A stretch of DNA of 64,000 bases from Clarkia xantiana subsp. parviflora (lineage: Eukaryota > Streptophyta > Magnoliopsida > Myrtales > Onagraceae): assembly GCA_036873135.1 (NCBI GenBank), contig JAPTYO010000010.1, positions 3,510,634 through 3,574,633 of the forward strand, written 5' to 3'. A program made the position numbers and the translations under genes. Position 1 is the stretch's first letter. Each line of letters starts with the position of its first letter. Of the stretch, positions 16,801-25,932 are shown piece after piece. The notes beneath the pieces are model-generated. The model was not told where the DNA came from and did no database searches. It worked only from the letters and a program-made list of their open reading frames with translations.

Positions 16801-19683
16801 CCCTGGTTTCACCATGACTGCTGAAGCTAGATCGAATATGTTTCCCGAGTTGACATGATTCACATTGCAGTGTTTTGAGCTTATCCAATTTGGGAACCAT
16901 TTGCTGAAGTTTGGACAAACTGGGATGACCAAGACGATCGTGAAGAAGGTTTGGAGACTCTGCAGCACAAATAATTGAGGATGACTTAAGGTAGTAAAGT
17001 CCTCCTGATTCATATCCTACAGCAATTGTTCGTCCGGTACTAAGTTCACGTATAACAAGTGAGTCTTTACTGAAGGTTATTGAACAATTGAATGAACGTA
17101 CCAGTTTGCTGACAGAGATAAGGTTGAAGGGACAACCAGGGATGTATAAAACAGACTCCAAGGATAGAGAATGCATTGGTGAGACTGTACCAATTCCCTT
17201 GGGAGTAACTATAGAGCCATTTGCAAGAGTAATTTGATGACTAGAGTTTAATGGAGATATAGCGTCAAAAGAGGAAAGGTTACCCGTAATGTGGTCTGAA
17301 GCACCTGAATCAATAATCCATAGATTTTGAGTATTACCAGACTGGGAGATGCAAGTGGTAGAACTAGTAGTTGCAGATGCTTGAACTTGTACTCCCTTAG
17401 TTTTCTTAAACTCCATAAACCTACCATATTCCGTTGCAGAAACAGTGATGTATTCTGTTGGAGACATGACGACAAAATCCAACCAGATGACTCTGAACTG
17501 GAGCAACTAAACAATTTTTTTTTTTTTTTTTTTTTTTTTTTGAGGATCAAGCTTATCAGATGGGCAAATTGAATTAATGCTTCACACTACTAATTCTCGA
17601 GGTCTAATTTATCTACAGAGCCCGATGATAATTTGACTGAAAAAAACCATGAAATTAAACTTCATGAGTTGAACACTCTTGAATGGGACCAGCTAGTGAC
17701 GGAGGATGTGTCCACAGAGGATAATTCCAACTTCACACAACAGAATATGTCAGTGCTGAAGATAAATGCCCTGGATTATTACTTCAAATACGACCGTTTG
17801 GGAGAGGGGTCGAACTTACGGACAAGAGATATATTCGCCTCTCTTTGTTGGCTTTCACCGAACAGGATGGAGATGACTGGAATGAAGTCAGACGATGCCG
17901 GCGACTTGAACGGCGGAGGCGCGGCGGAAAACGGCGGCCGGATAGGTGGCGCTTCTGAGGTGACTAGCGATGTCAATTTTGAAAGATAAACCCTAATTTC
18001 AAAAGGGTTCTATCGGACTGAAGGAGGAACTTGGCGGCTCCGGGAGAAATAATGAACCTAGGTTAGACTTTAGGCTCTGATACCAACTTACAATTAGAGA
18101 GCTGTTATTCCTTAACACTTCTAGGGTTGAGCAGAGACTTGTATATATAGCGTAACTCCTTATCCTTAATGATAGTAATAATATCTCTATCTCTAACAGG
18201 TACGACTCAAAACTCTGTTTTGGCGTACTGATAATTCATTCAGTTATTGAGCTTCACTCGTTCTCATTATAAGCCATTATATTGATAAGGTGGATGCTGA
18301 ATCAAGTAAAGAGTTAGAGCAATGGAACGAGATGCTGAAGACAGACGCTGTAAAACTCTGTCAGGAGAACAATTTCAATACAGGGTTTTTTGAGGGAAAT
18401 GATAATAACAGTGTAGTTGACGCGTACGAACTCAAGGTATATATGGTGAAATAAATTTTATTATTTTGCTAACTTCTAAACTTGTTTCGACTTTGTTAGA
18501 CCGATAATAAACAAAGAGTGTTGAATTATCTGTCCTTACTTATAGGTTAGGCTGGAACATATACTTGAGAGGATAGCATTAATATCAGAAGCAGCAAATA
18601 CAGAGAGGCCATCCTCGATTACAAATACCGTGTATATTGGTGGGGCACTGGCTGCCAGATCTGTTTATACGTTGCAACACCTGGGCATAACTCACATCTT
18701 GTGTTTGTGCTCTAACGAAATTGGTCAATCAGATTCTCAGTACCCTTCTCTATTCGAGTACAGAAACTTCTCAGTAAGTTTTCAACGTGAGTTAATTGCT
18801 TTTGGTTCTGTATTTATTGCATGCTTCAAATTCATGGCATACTGATAGTTATTGAATGCTTCAAGTACATTTCAAAATTTCATATGATAATATGCGGGAG
18901 CAACCATCTATTTTCTTCAACAGCATATAGTATAATCTGCTGTGATCTTCGAATTGATTTCCTGCATGAATTGACCAAACAAATGATAATGCTTTATAGC
19001 GTGCTTGCACTATCATTCAATGATATGATATCTTACCTACCTGCGTAATCAAATGAATAGATAAGTGATGAGGAGGATGCAAACATCGGCAGCATCTTTG
19101 AAGAGGCTTGTGATTTTATCGATTTAGTTGAGGGGACAGGCGGCAAAGTTCTAGTGCATTGCTTCGAGGGTCGAAGCAGAAGTGCCACAGTAGTTATTGC
19201 TTATTTGATGCTCCGAAAGTAAGTAGTGTTACTTATCATTCATCAATTAATTACTTATGTTGAAATGAAATTTAAAACTATATTTATAATTTTGTGTTTA
19301 ATTATTAAAATAAAATGTGCAGGAAGTATACTCTGGTGAAAGCTTGGAATAGCTTAAAAAGAGTTCATCGACGAGCTCAGCCGAATGATGGTTTTGCAAA
19401 GATACTAGTGGCATTGGACAAGAAGGTGCATGGGAAGGTATCAATGGAATGGCAACAGAGGAAACCAATGATGCAAGTGTGCCCAATGTGTGGGAAGAAT
19501 GTGGGACTGAGCAGTAGCTCTCTAAAACTTCATTTGCAGAAATCTCATAAGAAGTTGTCTTCAGGGAGTGTGGACAGTGCAATGTCCATGGAAATACAAA
19601 AGGCTATCACTGCGCTTAAGATTAGCCGAGGCGGGAGCGTCAGTCCCACCCAGAGACAATCTAATCCAATGATGGAGGAATAG
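10835..19683 (+). CDS. PHS1: PHS1-type dual-specificity MAP kinase phosphatase
   Basis: Ten exons join in phase: 10835-10873, 11024-11104, 11211-11356, 11431-11815, 12386-12546, 12888-13989, 18290-18436, 18546-18773, 19061-19218 and 19323-19683 (935 aa; Arabidopsis PHS1 is about 929). In order: a short N-terminus; the MAPK-docking stretch WLELVRKRS with Arg64, the position changed in the Arabidopsis phs1-1 allele; an actin-fragmin kinase-like region (SGGVVFFALF, RMATQSERLGYEFAKWLG, LGRILMLDLIIRNEDRLPCR); a Ser-rich linker; and a dual-specificity phosphatase domain (VYIGGALAARS, then HCFEGRSRS with the catalytic Cys at about 797). PHS1 acts on MAPK and, through its kinase-like domain, on alpha-tubulin, so it influences cortical microtubules. 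Intron 6 (13990-18289) is swollen by a copia element whose target duplication includes the splice donor. Every reading frame is open, so the gene is probably functional if that intron splices. Confidence 0.96.
13994..14106 (-). repeat. 3' LTR of the copia element
   Basis: This 113-bp repeat appears identical to 18086-18198. In element orientation it starts TGTTAGAGATAG and ends TTGTAAGT. The limits are fixed by the GGTAC duplication and the adjoining polypurine tract, so the LTR ends in GT rather than the usual CA. Confidence 0.93.
14107..14117 (-). other. Polypurine tract of the copia element
   Basis: On the minus strand TTGAGGGGGAG directly precedes the 3' LTR. This is the usual plus-strand primer position and wording for plant copia elements. 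Confidence 0.85.
14114..17506 (-). pseudogene. Copia polyprotein (protease, integrase, RT, RNase H) with one in-frame stop
   Basis: Reading from 17506 on the minus strand, 279 residues end at a TAA at 16667-16669. The same frame then continues to 14114 without another stop. Seen in order: a short gag remnant; protease WIIDSGASDHITG (Asp at residue 66); the integrase zinc region HDRLGHPSLSKLQQ...CESCQLGKH; the integrase core with HSDIWGP, LRSDNAREYFS and SIAERKNRHL; reverse transcriptase with YVDDIIITG near residue 455 of the longer piece; RNase H with DADWAGCPIDRRSTSGYC and CSSAEAKYRAMA; and ILTKAL near the C-terminus. The stop falls within the integrase core, after IYLMK, and the change of one base from a sense codon would explain it. 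Everything else is intact, so decay is minimal. It runs antisense to PHS1. Confidence 0.93.
17542..17790 (+). other. Foreign segment inside the copia element, CAMTA-like exon fragment
   Basis: Between the pol frame and the leader of the copia element lies a segment that does not resemble gag on the element's own strand. On the plus strand it contains a T-rich acceptor (ATCTACAG, ending at about 17610) followed by an open frame reading PDDNLTEKNHEIKLHELN and then TLEWDQLVTEDV. The run LNTLEWD resembles the conserved LNTLEWDxLL motif of CAMTA calmodulin-binding transcription activators. I infer a captured genomic piece with intron and exon, opposite to the retrotransposon. A tract of more than 20 T lies at its left edge (about 17516-17541). 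Boundaries are approximate and the family assignment rests on one short motif. Confidence 0.5.
18074..18085 (-). other. Primer-binding site of the copia element
   Basis: On the minus strand TGGTATCAGAGC directly follows the 5' LTR. This is the standard copia primer site complementary to the 3' end of initiator methionine tRNA. It also fixes the 3' end of the LTR. Confidence 0.93.
18086..18198 (-). repeat. 5' LTR of the copia element
   Basis: This is the second 113-bp copy, apparently identical to 13994-14106. In element orientation it is followed by the primer-binding site. On the plus strand it contains GTATATATAGC, which could act as a TATA-like signal, but promoter activity is not established. 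Confidence 0.93.
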
Positions 19684-19880
19684 TATAGACTATACTTTTA
19701 GTAGAAAGAGGTAAAAGCTTATCAAGTACAGGTCATTTTGTTTATAATGAACCCAAGAGTGGATGATGGAGAATGTGTTGATGCAAATCGTGTGTGTTTA
19801 TTAATTGAGTAATTAAGTTTCTTCTTCTTCTTCGGTTCTTCCTATTTGGGGGAGAAAATATTATAATGAAATTATGTTTT

Positions 19881-20347
19881 GGGTTAAGAACCTATAAACT
19901 GTCTGAAGTTTGCACCATGTGAGATTTTGGTGTTTGGAATTTAAAATGTTGATATTGAATGTCTGAAGTTTCACTTTTGTTGAAATTTGATGTCTCCGTC
20001 TAAATTTGCAGTTAAAAGTAACAGAATTTGGTCATGTGACAAACACATGACCTAATAAAAAAAATTCCAAAATTGCCCCTAGTTGGTGGTGGCCGGTCGG
20101 AGTATGGTGGTGGCCGGCCGGAGTAGGATGGCGGTCGGTCGGAGTTGGGTGGTGGCCGGCCGGACATAATAGTATAAGGGGCAATTTTGACATTTTACAT
20201 CATTCCGTCAAATTTAACAGCAAATTTGGATGGAAAATTAAATTTCAACAAAAGTGAAACCTGAGACATTCAATATCAATATTTTAAACATCAGACACTA
20301 AAATCTCATATGGACAAACTTCAGACAGTTTATAGGTTCTTTAACCC
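19881..20347. mobile_element. Mutator-like MITE, 467 bp
   Basis: The left end GGGTTAAGAACCTATAAACT and the right end AGTTTATAGGTTCTTTAACC are inverted copies, extending about 60 bp or more inward. An exact 9-bp duplication TTATGTTTT lies at 19872-19880 and 20348-20356, the size made by Mutator-like transposases. The centre contains several copies of GGTGGCCGG-type sequence. There is no coding capacity. It lies just 3' of PHS1. Confidence 0.88.
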
Positions 20348-20818
20348 TTATGTTTTTGCCAAAGTGTCTTGTTACTCAATCATTTCATAGTATTATATAA
20401 AAATACTGGATTGTTGATTTGCAGTTAATAATTTATTTATAAAATTATTGATATGTTATCAATTTAAATCTGATATTGATACTTTTTGTTTTTTTATTCA
20501 GCTTACATAATTTTGTTTATAGAATGGTTGACATGTTCTCGTAATTTAATATAAATAATTTTTATTATATTTAAATTTGTTATATGCCAAATTTTATTTT
20601 AGTTAAATGAAGTACTACTATACTATACAAATAATGTATATAGTTAATACTTTTTATTATATTTAAATTTGTTATATGCCAAATTTTATTTTAGTTAAAT
20701 GAAGTACTACTACACTATACAAATAATGTATACAAATAATACTTTATATATTTCCATCTTAATCAAATATTATACGCAATGTGAAAATTCCAAGGCGATT
20801 TACTATTTGTGTGTGGTG

Positions 20819-21200
20819 CAGTGTTATCAGAACCGGACCGGAACGGTGGTCCGACCGCGGTCGGACCGGAACCGGACCCCTCAACGTTCCGGTTTGCTTA
20901 TTTCCGGAGGATGTAAGCGAACCCGGTTCTGAAGTCCGGTTTTCACCGAACCGGGCGGTTCGCCGGTTCGGACTCTTTTCATTAAAAAAAATAATAAAAA
21001 AATAAAATTAGGGTAAACTTATAGAGAGGCAGGCCCCGGTCCGGACTAAAACCTACAAAAGGGTTAACTTACAAAGAGGCTATGCAAATCTGCATTTTTT
21101 TATTAAAACCGGTCGGACCCGGTTCGGACCGGGTCCGACCGGCCGAACCGGGAACCGGTGGCCCTGCCGGTTCAGCCCCGGTCCGGTTCTGATAACACTG
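20819..21200. mobile_element. hAT-type MITE, 382 bp
   Basis: Perfect terminal inverted repeats start CAGTGTTATCAGAACCGG and end CCGGTTCTGATAACACTG. An exact 8-bp duplication GTGTGGTG lies at 20811-20818 and 21201-21208, as expected for hAT insertion. Inside are many CCGGTTC and GGTCCGAC motifs in both orientations and no transposase. The sharp ends and GC-rich arms in AT-rich DNA suggest recent activity. Confidence 0.92.
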
Positions 21201-21783
21201 GTGTGGTGATACATGAAGGTGATATTATTCAGAATATATATTATAATGTGATCATCTGGCCCACCATTCTTTAAAACTGTCATCGGCAATATTTTGTAAA
21301 AAAAAAAAAACTTACTATAGTTAAGTATTACTTGATGCCTTGATGGTTTCCTATGTTTTTTTTTACTGCTCCCCCCAATGTATTCCATCATAATTATCTC
21401 CATATTATATAAAAAAATAAGTAAGCACTTATGTTCCCCATATTTAAATGAGTAATAGAAAAACTTTCAATTATAAGACAATGGAGTGAATATCAACCAA
21501 TATAAATATAATATTTTGTTGTTTACATTCATTTTTAATGAAAATAAATGTGTACATTATTTCAAAATTTTAGTTCATAAACTTAAAAAATGTGGCTGAC
21601 CTATATAAGACTTGAGGACTTGCCCTGGACCGGCTAGGACCCGACTAGGTGGCCTTTTGAAAACTGTGGCAGTCGGAAAATGGGGAGAATTTCCCTGGTT
21701 TTGTGGTTGTATAGTCAAGTTTTCCTGACGTTAGCTATAAGACTTAAAAAAAAAAAAAAAACTTAGACGTTGAGACTTGTAAG

Positions 21784-22528
21784 CAAGGTTGTCAGAATCC
21801 CGATCCAAACATAGGATTTTACAACTTTACGATCCCGGTGAAGCAAAACGATCCCGATTCCTTGTAGGATCTTAATGGATCATGATCATGATCTTAGGAT
21901 CTTACGATTCTACGACCCCGGTTAAATAAAGCGATCCTACGATTTAAGTTAATTTAAAATCATCCATATTAAGAATGAAGTTGATAATTAATTTTAAATT
22001 AAGAAAATTAACATATATATAATATATTTATAAATTTAGGCTGTCAAAATAGATATTTCTCAACCTAAACTAATTTTAAGGCTTTATTTTTTAAATTTCA
22101 CGCGTCAAGTTGTTCATCATCCCCTAACATATTCTTCTATATTTATATCATTTGTTGAAATAGAGAAACATACCGGATTAGAGTAGTATGTTATAGTTAT
22201 TCATAATCATTTATAACGTTGAGTATTACACAATTTAAAGTATTTTTATATTTGATAAAACTATTTAATATTTTATATCGAATATGATTTTGATAAATAG
22301 GTACACGTATTAAAGAATTCTTTTATGGTTGTTTATATACTTAATAGATAGTAATTTATAACATTAATCTGTATAATATAACATGTCATTGAAAATTATT
22401 TATATTTATAAGTTAATATATGTTAATTTATAATTATAATAGGATCATACGATTACGATCCGATACTAAAAACGATCTGATCCTACTCTAAAACGATCCA
22501 GGTTAGGATCTCGATCCTAATAACCTTG
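21784..22528. mobile_element. hAT-type non-autonomous element, 745 bp
   Basis: The ends are CAAGGTTGTCAGAATC on the left and GATCCTAATAACCTTG on the right, an imperfect inverted pair. An exact 8-bp duplication CTTGTAAG flanks it at 21776-21783 and 22529-22536. Repeated GGATC and GATCC motifs near both ends form the subterminal region around an AT-rich core. No ORF. Confidence 0.85.
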
Positions 22529-23030
22529 CTTGTAAGTATATTCAACAAACTAGCTAGCTGGTAATACGTAATCAATCACACACAATCAACTTGTCTTAAA
22601 TTAGTGCGGCTTTCCTGGGAACCAAAACCGTTTTACATTTTTGCTTTCATACTAATATTTTAAGAGCCATTAATGTACCAAGCTACTCAATTTATAATTA
22701 TTAGGGTAATAATTTAATATTCCAGTTTAGGTAACTTAATAATTTGACAAACCCAATTAAACTAAACATGGTAAGTTGTAAATCAGATTCCCAATCATTC
22801 ATGAAATTAAACTTTTTTTTGGCATGAAATTAACTTGAGTTTATAAATTATATAAGGTAATTAAAAACTAAAAACAGCCATGATCAACAACAACAACTAG
22901 CTAGTAATAATAAGTAATTAATTACTACTACCCGCCGCCCATACAACAACAACGATAACCGTCGACTAATTAATTAGTTTGACTATAAATATGTCATTAA
23001 TTAAATAAACAGCTAGCCTTGGGATGAAAT

Positions 23031-24123
23031 CTAGGCTTGGATGGTGGGTGGTGCAGTGTGGGTGGTGATTTTGATCTTGAAAACATCCAATACGGTGAGG
23101 ATAAGCCATAATACGAAGGCAATGTAAGAGAGGACAAGAGAAGCGGTAACTTTGTGACAGAAGTTATGGAAAGTGTCGCAAATGGGTATCCACCCTGCAT
23201 GGCTATTTCCGTGCTGCCCCACGTATCCCATGGCGGTTGCAGCGCCTAACGCAGCTAGCATTAGCGACATCATCATCAGATCATGCACGAACACGCAGAA
23301 GAACATGTTTGGTCCCTTCCATATCCCACCGTGCCGGCTCAGCATGATCGGGAACAGAGATATCACCGCAAACCCACACGCGATCCCGTTCCCATACACG
23401 TAGAACCTGCACAAACATTTCTGATCGTTAAATATGAATAATAAAGATTTGTGTTAAGTAACATGTGCAAGTCACGTAATCCATCCTAAACTTTTAATTT
23501 TTTTCAATTTTTAGTCTATCTAATACTTCCCTAACTCTTTTTTTTGTTTAGTTTAGTCACAAATTGACCTCAAATTGAACAACTAGGTCCAATTGACCTG
23601 ATGTGTACGACCACGGTCGGGGTCGCCGGATCCAGGTGACCCCAACTGGGATCGACCCAGCCCCGGACTAGCCCAGGACTGGTCCAATTGGACCTAGTCC
23701 AACTCGGGCGAGTTGACACCAAAATTAGAAAAATATGCAAACATATGAGAGCAAAACTAAGGAAAAAAAACATCATGGAACAAAACCCAAAAGTCGTCAA
23801 ACATCATGAACCAAAAGATCTGTTAACCTAAAGGTTTTCACTCACGAGTTCGAGCTTATATATTGTTAAAATACGCGTAAAAACATATCGGTACTATACT
23901 TTAAAGCAGTGGAGTAGTTGTAACGAGCGTCGAATGGTAAGCCGAAGAGAGTTGTGGATTCGGAGCTGGTGACCATCACCCAAGCAGCGCCTAATGTGGT
24001 CGGGACAACCAAAATCCTCAACAATATCTGTCCTCCGTAAAACCATTTGTCTGACTTTGGCTTTTGGTTCATCGGAGCTGCTTCAGCTACTGTTGCTTTA
24101 TTGACTTGTGCTGCAGATGCCAT
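23031..24123 (-). CDS. CASP-like membrane protein (CASPL1-type)
   Basis: Two exons, 23900-24123 and 23031-23406, join in phase to give 199 aa, the usual size for this family. CASP-like proteins are four-helix plasma-membrane proteins related to the Casparian-strip scaffold proteins. Hydrophobic segments lie near residues 33-51, 80-100, 110-134 and 160-182. The first has the conserved Arg36 in LLRIL. The third begins with FVHDLMM, whose Asp corresponds to the conserved acidic residue of the MARVEL-like fold. The loop with HGNSHAGWIPICDTFHNFC carries two Cys. The N-terminal 30 residues are polar and cytosolic. The intron 23407-23899 contains a decayed MITE. A TATA box lies 120 bp upstream. The particular CASPL subgroup is inferred. 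Confidence 0.93.
23440..23833. repeat. Decayed MITE in the CASP-like intron
   Basis: ACATGTGCAAGTCACGTAAT near the left end and CATCATGAACCAAAAGATCT near the right end recur in the element at 24664-25161. The inside holds short GACC/GGTC-rich blocks. This is a rearranged member of the same family. No target duplication was resolved, so the limits are approximate. Confidence 0.6.
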
Positions 24124-24242
24124 ATATATATGTTCACCGGAAAAAGAAAAAACAGGGGATCGACAGGATGGGAGGAGTTTCTTGGAAGGAGAAAGAAAGA
24201 AAGATGGTATATGATGGAAGCAAGTCTGAAAGGAGTGGGTTT

Positions 24243-24250
24243 TATTTATA
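24243..24250 (-). promoter_or_regulatory. TATA box of the CASP-like gene
   Basis: On the minus strand TATAAATA lies 120 bp before the start codon of the CASP-like gene, with no upstream ATG seen in between in the good frame. Inferred from position and wording. Confidence 0.65.
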
Positions 24251-25226
24251 GACCCGACCGCAATAGGAGGTAGGTAGGTGGAGGGTAAAATATAATATTG
24301 GATAATCTAAGTTCTTCAATAAGGTTAATTCAATATTTAACGAGAAGTTATATTGACGAATTGTCGGATTTTAGTCTGTGATATAATTTTTCATGCGAAA
24401 ACGGCAATTTGAAAAAGATAAATTTATTCGTTTAGAGGGTTAAAATTGCAGTTTATATATTTTTGAGTCTTTTTTGCAATTTATCAGTTTTATTTGGAAT
24501 TTTATTGTTAATTTTAAATTTTTCTAAGGATTTAGGGTTTTGTTTACAATATTTAAACTCTATTAGTCCGTTTACTTTCATCAATCGAATTATTAATGAA
24601 AATAAATCAAGGTTTTCCAACCCAGTCAAATTTTAGATATTCTTTAAATTAATGGTTAATAGGTCTTTTGGTTCATAATGTTAACTTTTGAGTTTTGGTC
24701 CATAATGATTTTTTTGCCTAGTTTTGGTACCATATGTCTGCAAAAAAAAATTAGTTTTGGTCCGACCGTTACATTCCGTCCATTTTTTCCGTTAAGTGAT
24801 ATGTGCAAGTCACGTGATTCACCATAAACTTTCAATTTTGTACAAATTTGGAGGAATTGACACCTTAAACCTAGTTCAATTTGGGCGAATTGAACTAGGT
24901 TAAATGGGTCAAATTTGGAGGAATTGACATCCTGAACCTAGTTTAACGAGTCAATTCCACCAAATTTGAACAAATTGAAAGTGTATGGTGGATAACGTGA
25001 CTTGCACATGTCACTTAACGGAAAAAAAATGGACGGGATGTAACGGTCGGATCAAAACTAGAAAAATCTGCAAACATATAGTACTTAAACTAGACAAAAA
25101 AAAACCATAATTGACCAAAACCAAAAGTAATCGAACATCATGAAAAAAGACATCTTAACCCTTAAATTAATGAACTTTTGCGCACTCTATTCGATTACAC
25201 TGCATCAGGTTCTCTGAGTTCAACAA
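24251..25226. other. Intergenic region between CASP-like gene and gypsy element
   Basis: No gene seen. It contains the Mutator-like MITE at 24664-25161 and otherwise AT-rich sequence. Bases 25222-25226 (AACAA) are the left target duplication of the gypsy element. Confidence 0.75.
24664..25161. mobile_element. Mutator-like MITE, about 498 bp, long inverted repeats
   Basis: The left arm (GGTTAATAGGTCTTTTGG, then TGCAAGTCACGTG) is repeated in inverted order in the right arm (GACTTGCACATGTCAC, then AGACATCTTAACCC), giving arms of about 200 bp. A 10-bp duplication TTAAATTAAT lies at 24654-24663 and 25162-25171. Relatives occur at 23440, near 46440, at 49790 and at about 52095. Non-coding. Confidence 0.82.
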
Positions 25227-25866
25227 TGATGGGCCCCGACGAAGGCCGTTAGGCCCCTTAACGATTGGCAAACGGCGACTAGGCCTGGTGAGCTAGGAGC
25301 TGGGCTGCTGGAAGGCTAAGGGCTCCGACGGAAGGAGGCCCCGACATTGAATGGCCCCGAGCAAGTATGGCTCCGATAGGGAAGAGCCCCGAAGATATCG
25401 GACCTGGACGTAGTCGGTCCCGATATGGGAGTTGACACCACTCCCCGACACTGAATCCTCAACGATGTAACTTGGGAGTCTCCGATAATGATCGAGACTC
25501 GCCAGTAAGAGCACAATCCCGGAAATCTCGCCATGATTACAGTAGTGGTATAATGGGCGAGATATGTGGGATACGAATAACTGTACAAGATACGTAGCAA
25601 GATATACGGCGAGATATGTGGGATAGTGGATCACAATCCAACCGCCTAATCAGGTAACTGGGATAGCCTTTCCTCTATAAAAGGAGGGAAGTTATTCCAG
25701 ATTAGATTTACGTTTTTACACACTCACATATCGCTTGCTTAATGACCGTACTTACGTTAAGCATCGGAGAGGGATTCTGGGCCGCCGCCCTCTATTCCCC
25801 TTCTGCAGGATTGCGAGGAGCTAAGGAATCCGTCACCGTAACCGGAGTTCCTACCGTGATCCAACA
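25227..25866 (+). repeat. 5' LTR of the gypsy element
   Basis: This 640-bp direct repeat pairs with 35653-36291. It differs from the other copy at about five substitutions and one indel by eye, for example near the start (GGGCCCCGAC versus GGGCCCGGC). It includes a TATA box and begins TG and ends CA. Confidence 0.95.
25676..25682 (+). promoter_or_regulatory. TATA box in the gypsy 5' LTR
   Basis: CTCTATAAAAGGAGG is a strong plant TATA context inside the LTR, followed by GTTTTTACACACTCAC. It would start the genomic RNA of the element. The same sequence is at 36101-36107 in the 3' LTR, where it could read out into the host DNA. Confidence 0.75.
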
Positions 25867-25867
25867 T

Positions 25868-25885
25868 TGGCGCCGTCTGTGGGAA
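25868..25885 (+). other. Primer-binding site of the gypsy element
   Basis: TGGCGCCGTCTGTGGGAA begins one base after the 5' LTR. It is the primer site wording common to Tat-lineage elements. I have not verified the tRNA by alignment. Confidence 0.85.
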
Positions 25886-25932
25886 CGCAACAAAAAGCCA
25901 AAAGTAAGTTTGCTTCCCTCTGATTCCATACC

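Larger units (their letters stand above)
13994..18198 (-). mobile_element. Ty1/copia LTR retrotransposon with 113-bp LTRs
   Basis: The element is 4205 bp on the minus strand inside PHS1 intron 6. LTRs at 18086-18198 (5') and 13994-14106 (3') look identical. A 5-bp duplication GGTAC flanks it at 13989-13993 and 18199-18203. Next to the 5' LTR lies a primer-binding site matching initiator Met tRNA, and a polypurine tract abuts the 3' LTR. Domain order protease, integrase, reverse transcriptase, RNase H identifies copia. The very short LTRs suggest an Ale/Retrofit-like lineage, which is inference. Gag is largely absent and replaced by a foreign segment, and the pol frame has one stop, so this copy is non-autonomous. 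Identical LTRs imply a recent insertion. Confidence 0.95.
19684..23030. other. Intergenic region between PHS1 and CASP-like genes (tail to tail)
   Basis: No gene seen. Three clear inverted-repeat transposons occupy much of it (19881-20347, 20819-21200, 21784-22528). Between 20560 and 20740 a stretch containing TTATATTTAAATTTGTTATA is present twice in tandem. The remainder is AT-rich, with 22540-23030 probably holding the 3' UTR of the CASP-like gene. Confidence 0.75.

Noticed and set aside
17633..17989. Plus-strand ORF of 118 codons as a separate gene
   Set aside because: It runs from the captured segment into the antisense of the copia leader, with a different character in each half. It is not one gene; only the first part is reported as a possible gene fragment.
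25293..25634. Minus-strand ORFs in the gypsy LTRs (also at 35718-36059)
   Set aside because: They are the same sequence twice because the LTRs are direct repeats. The translations look random and match no family.
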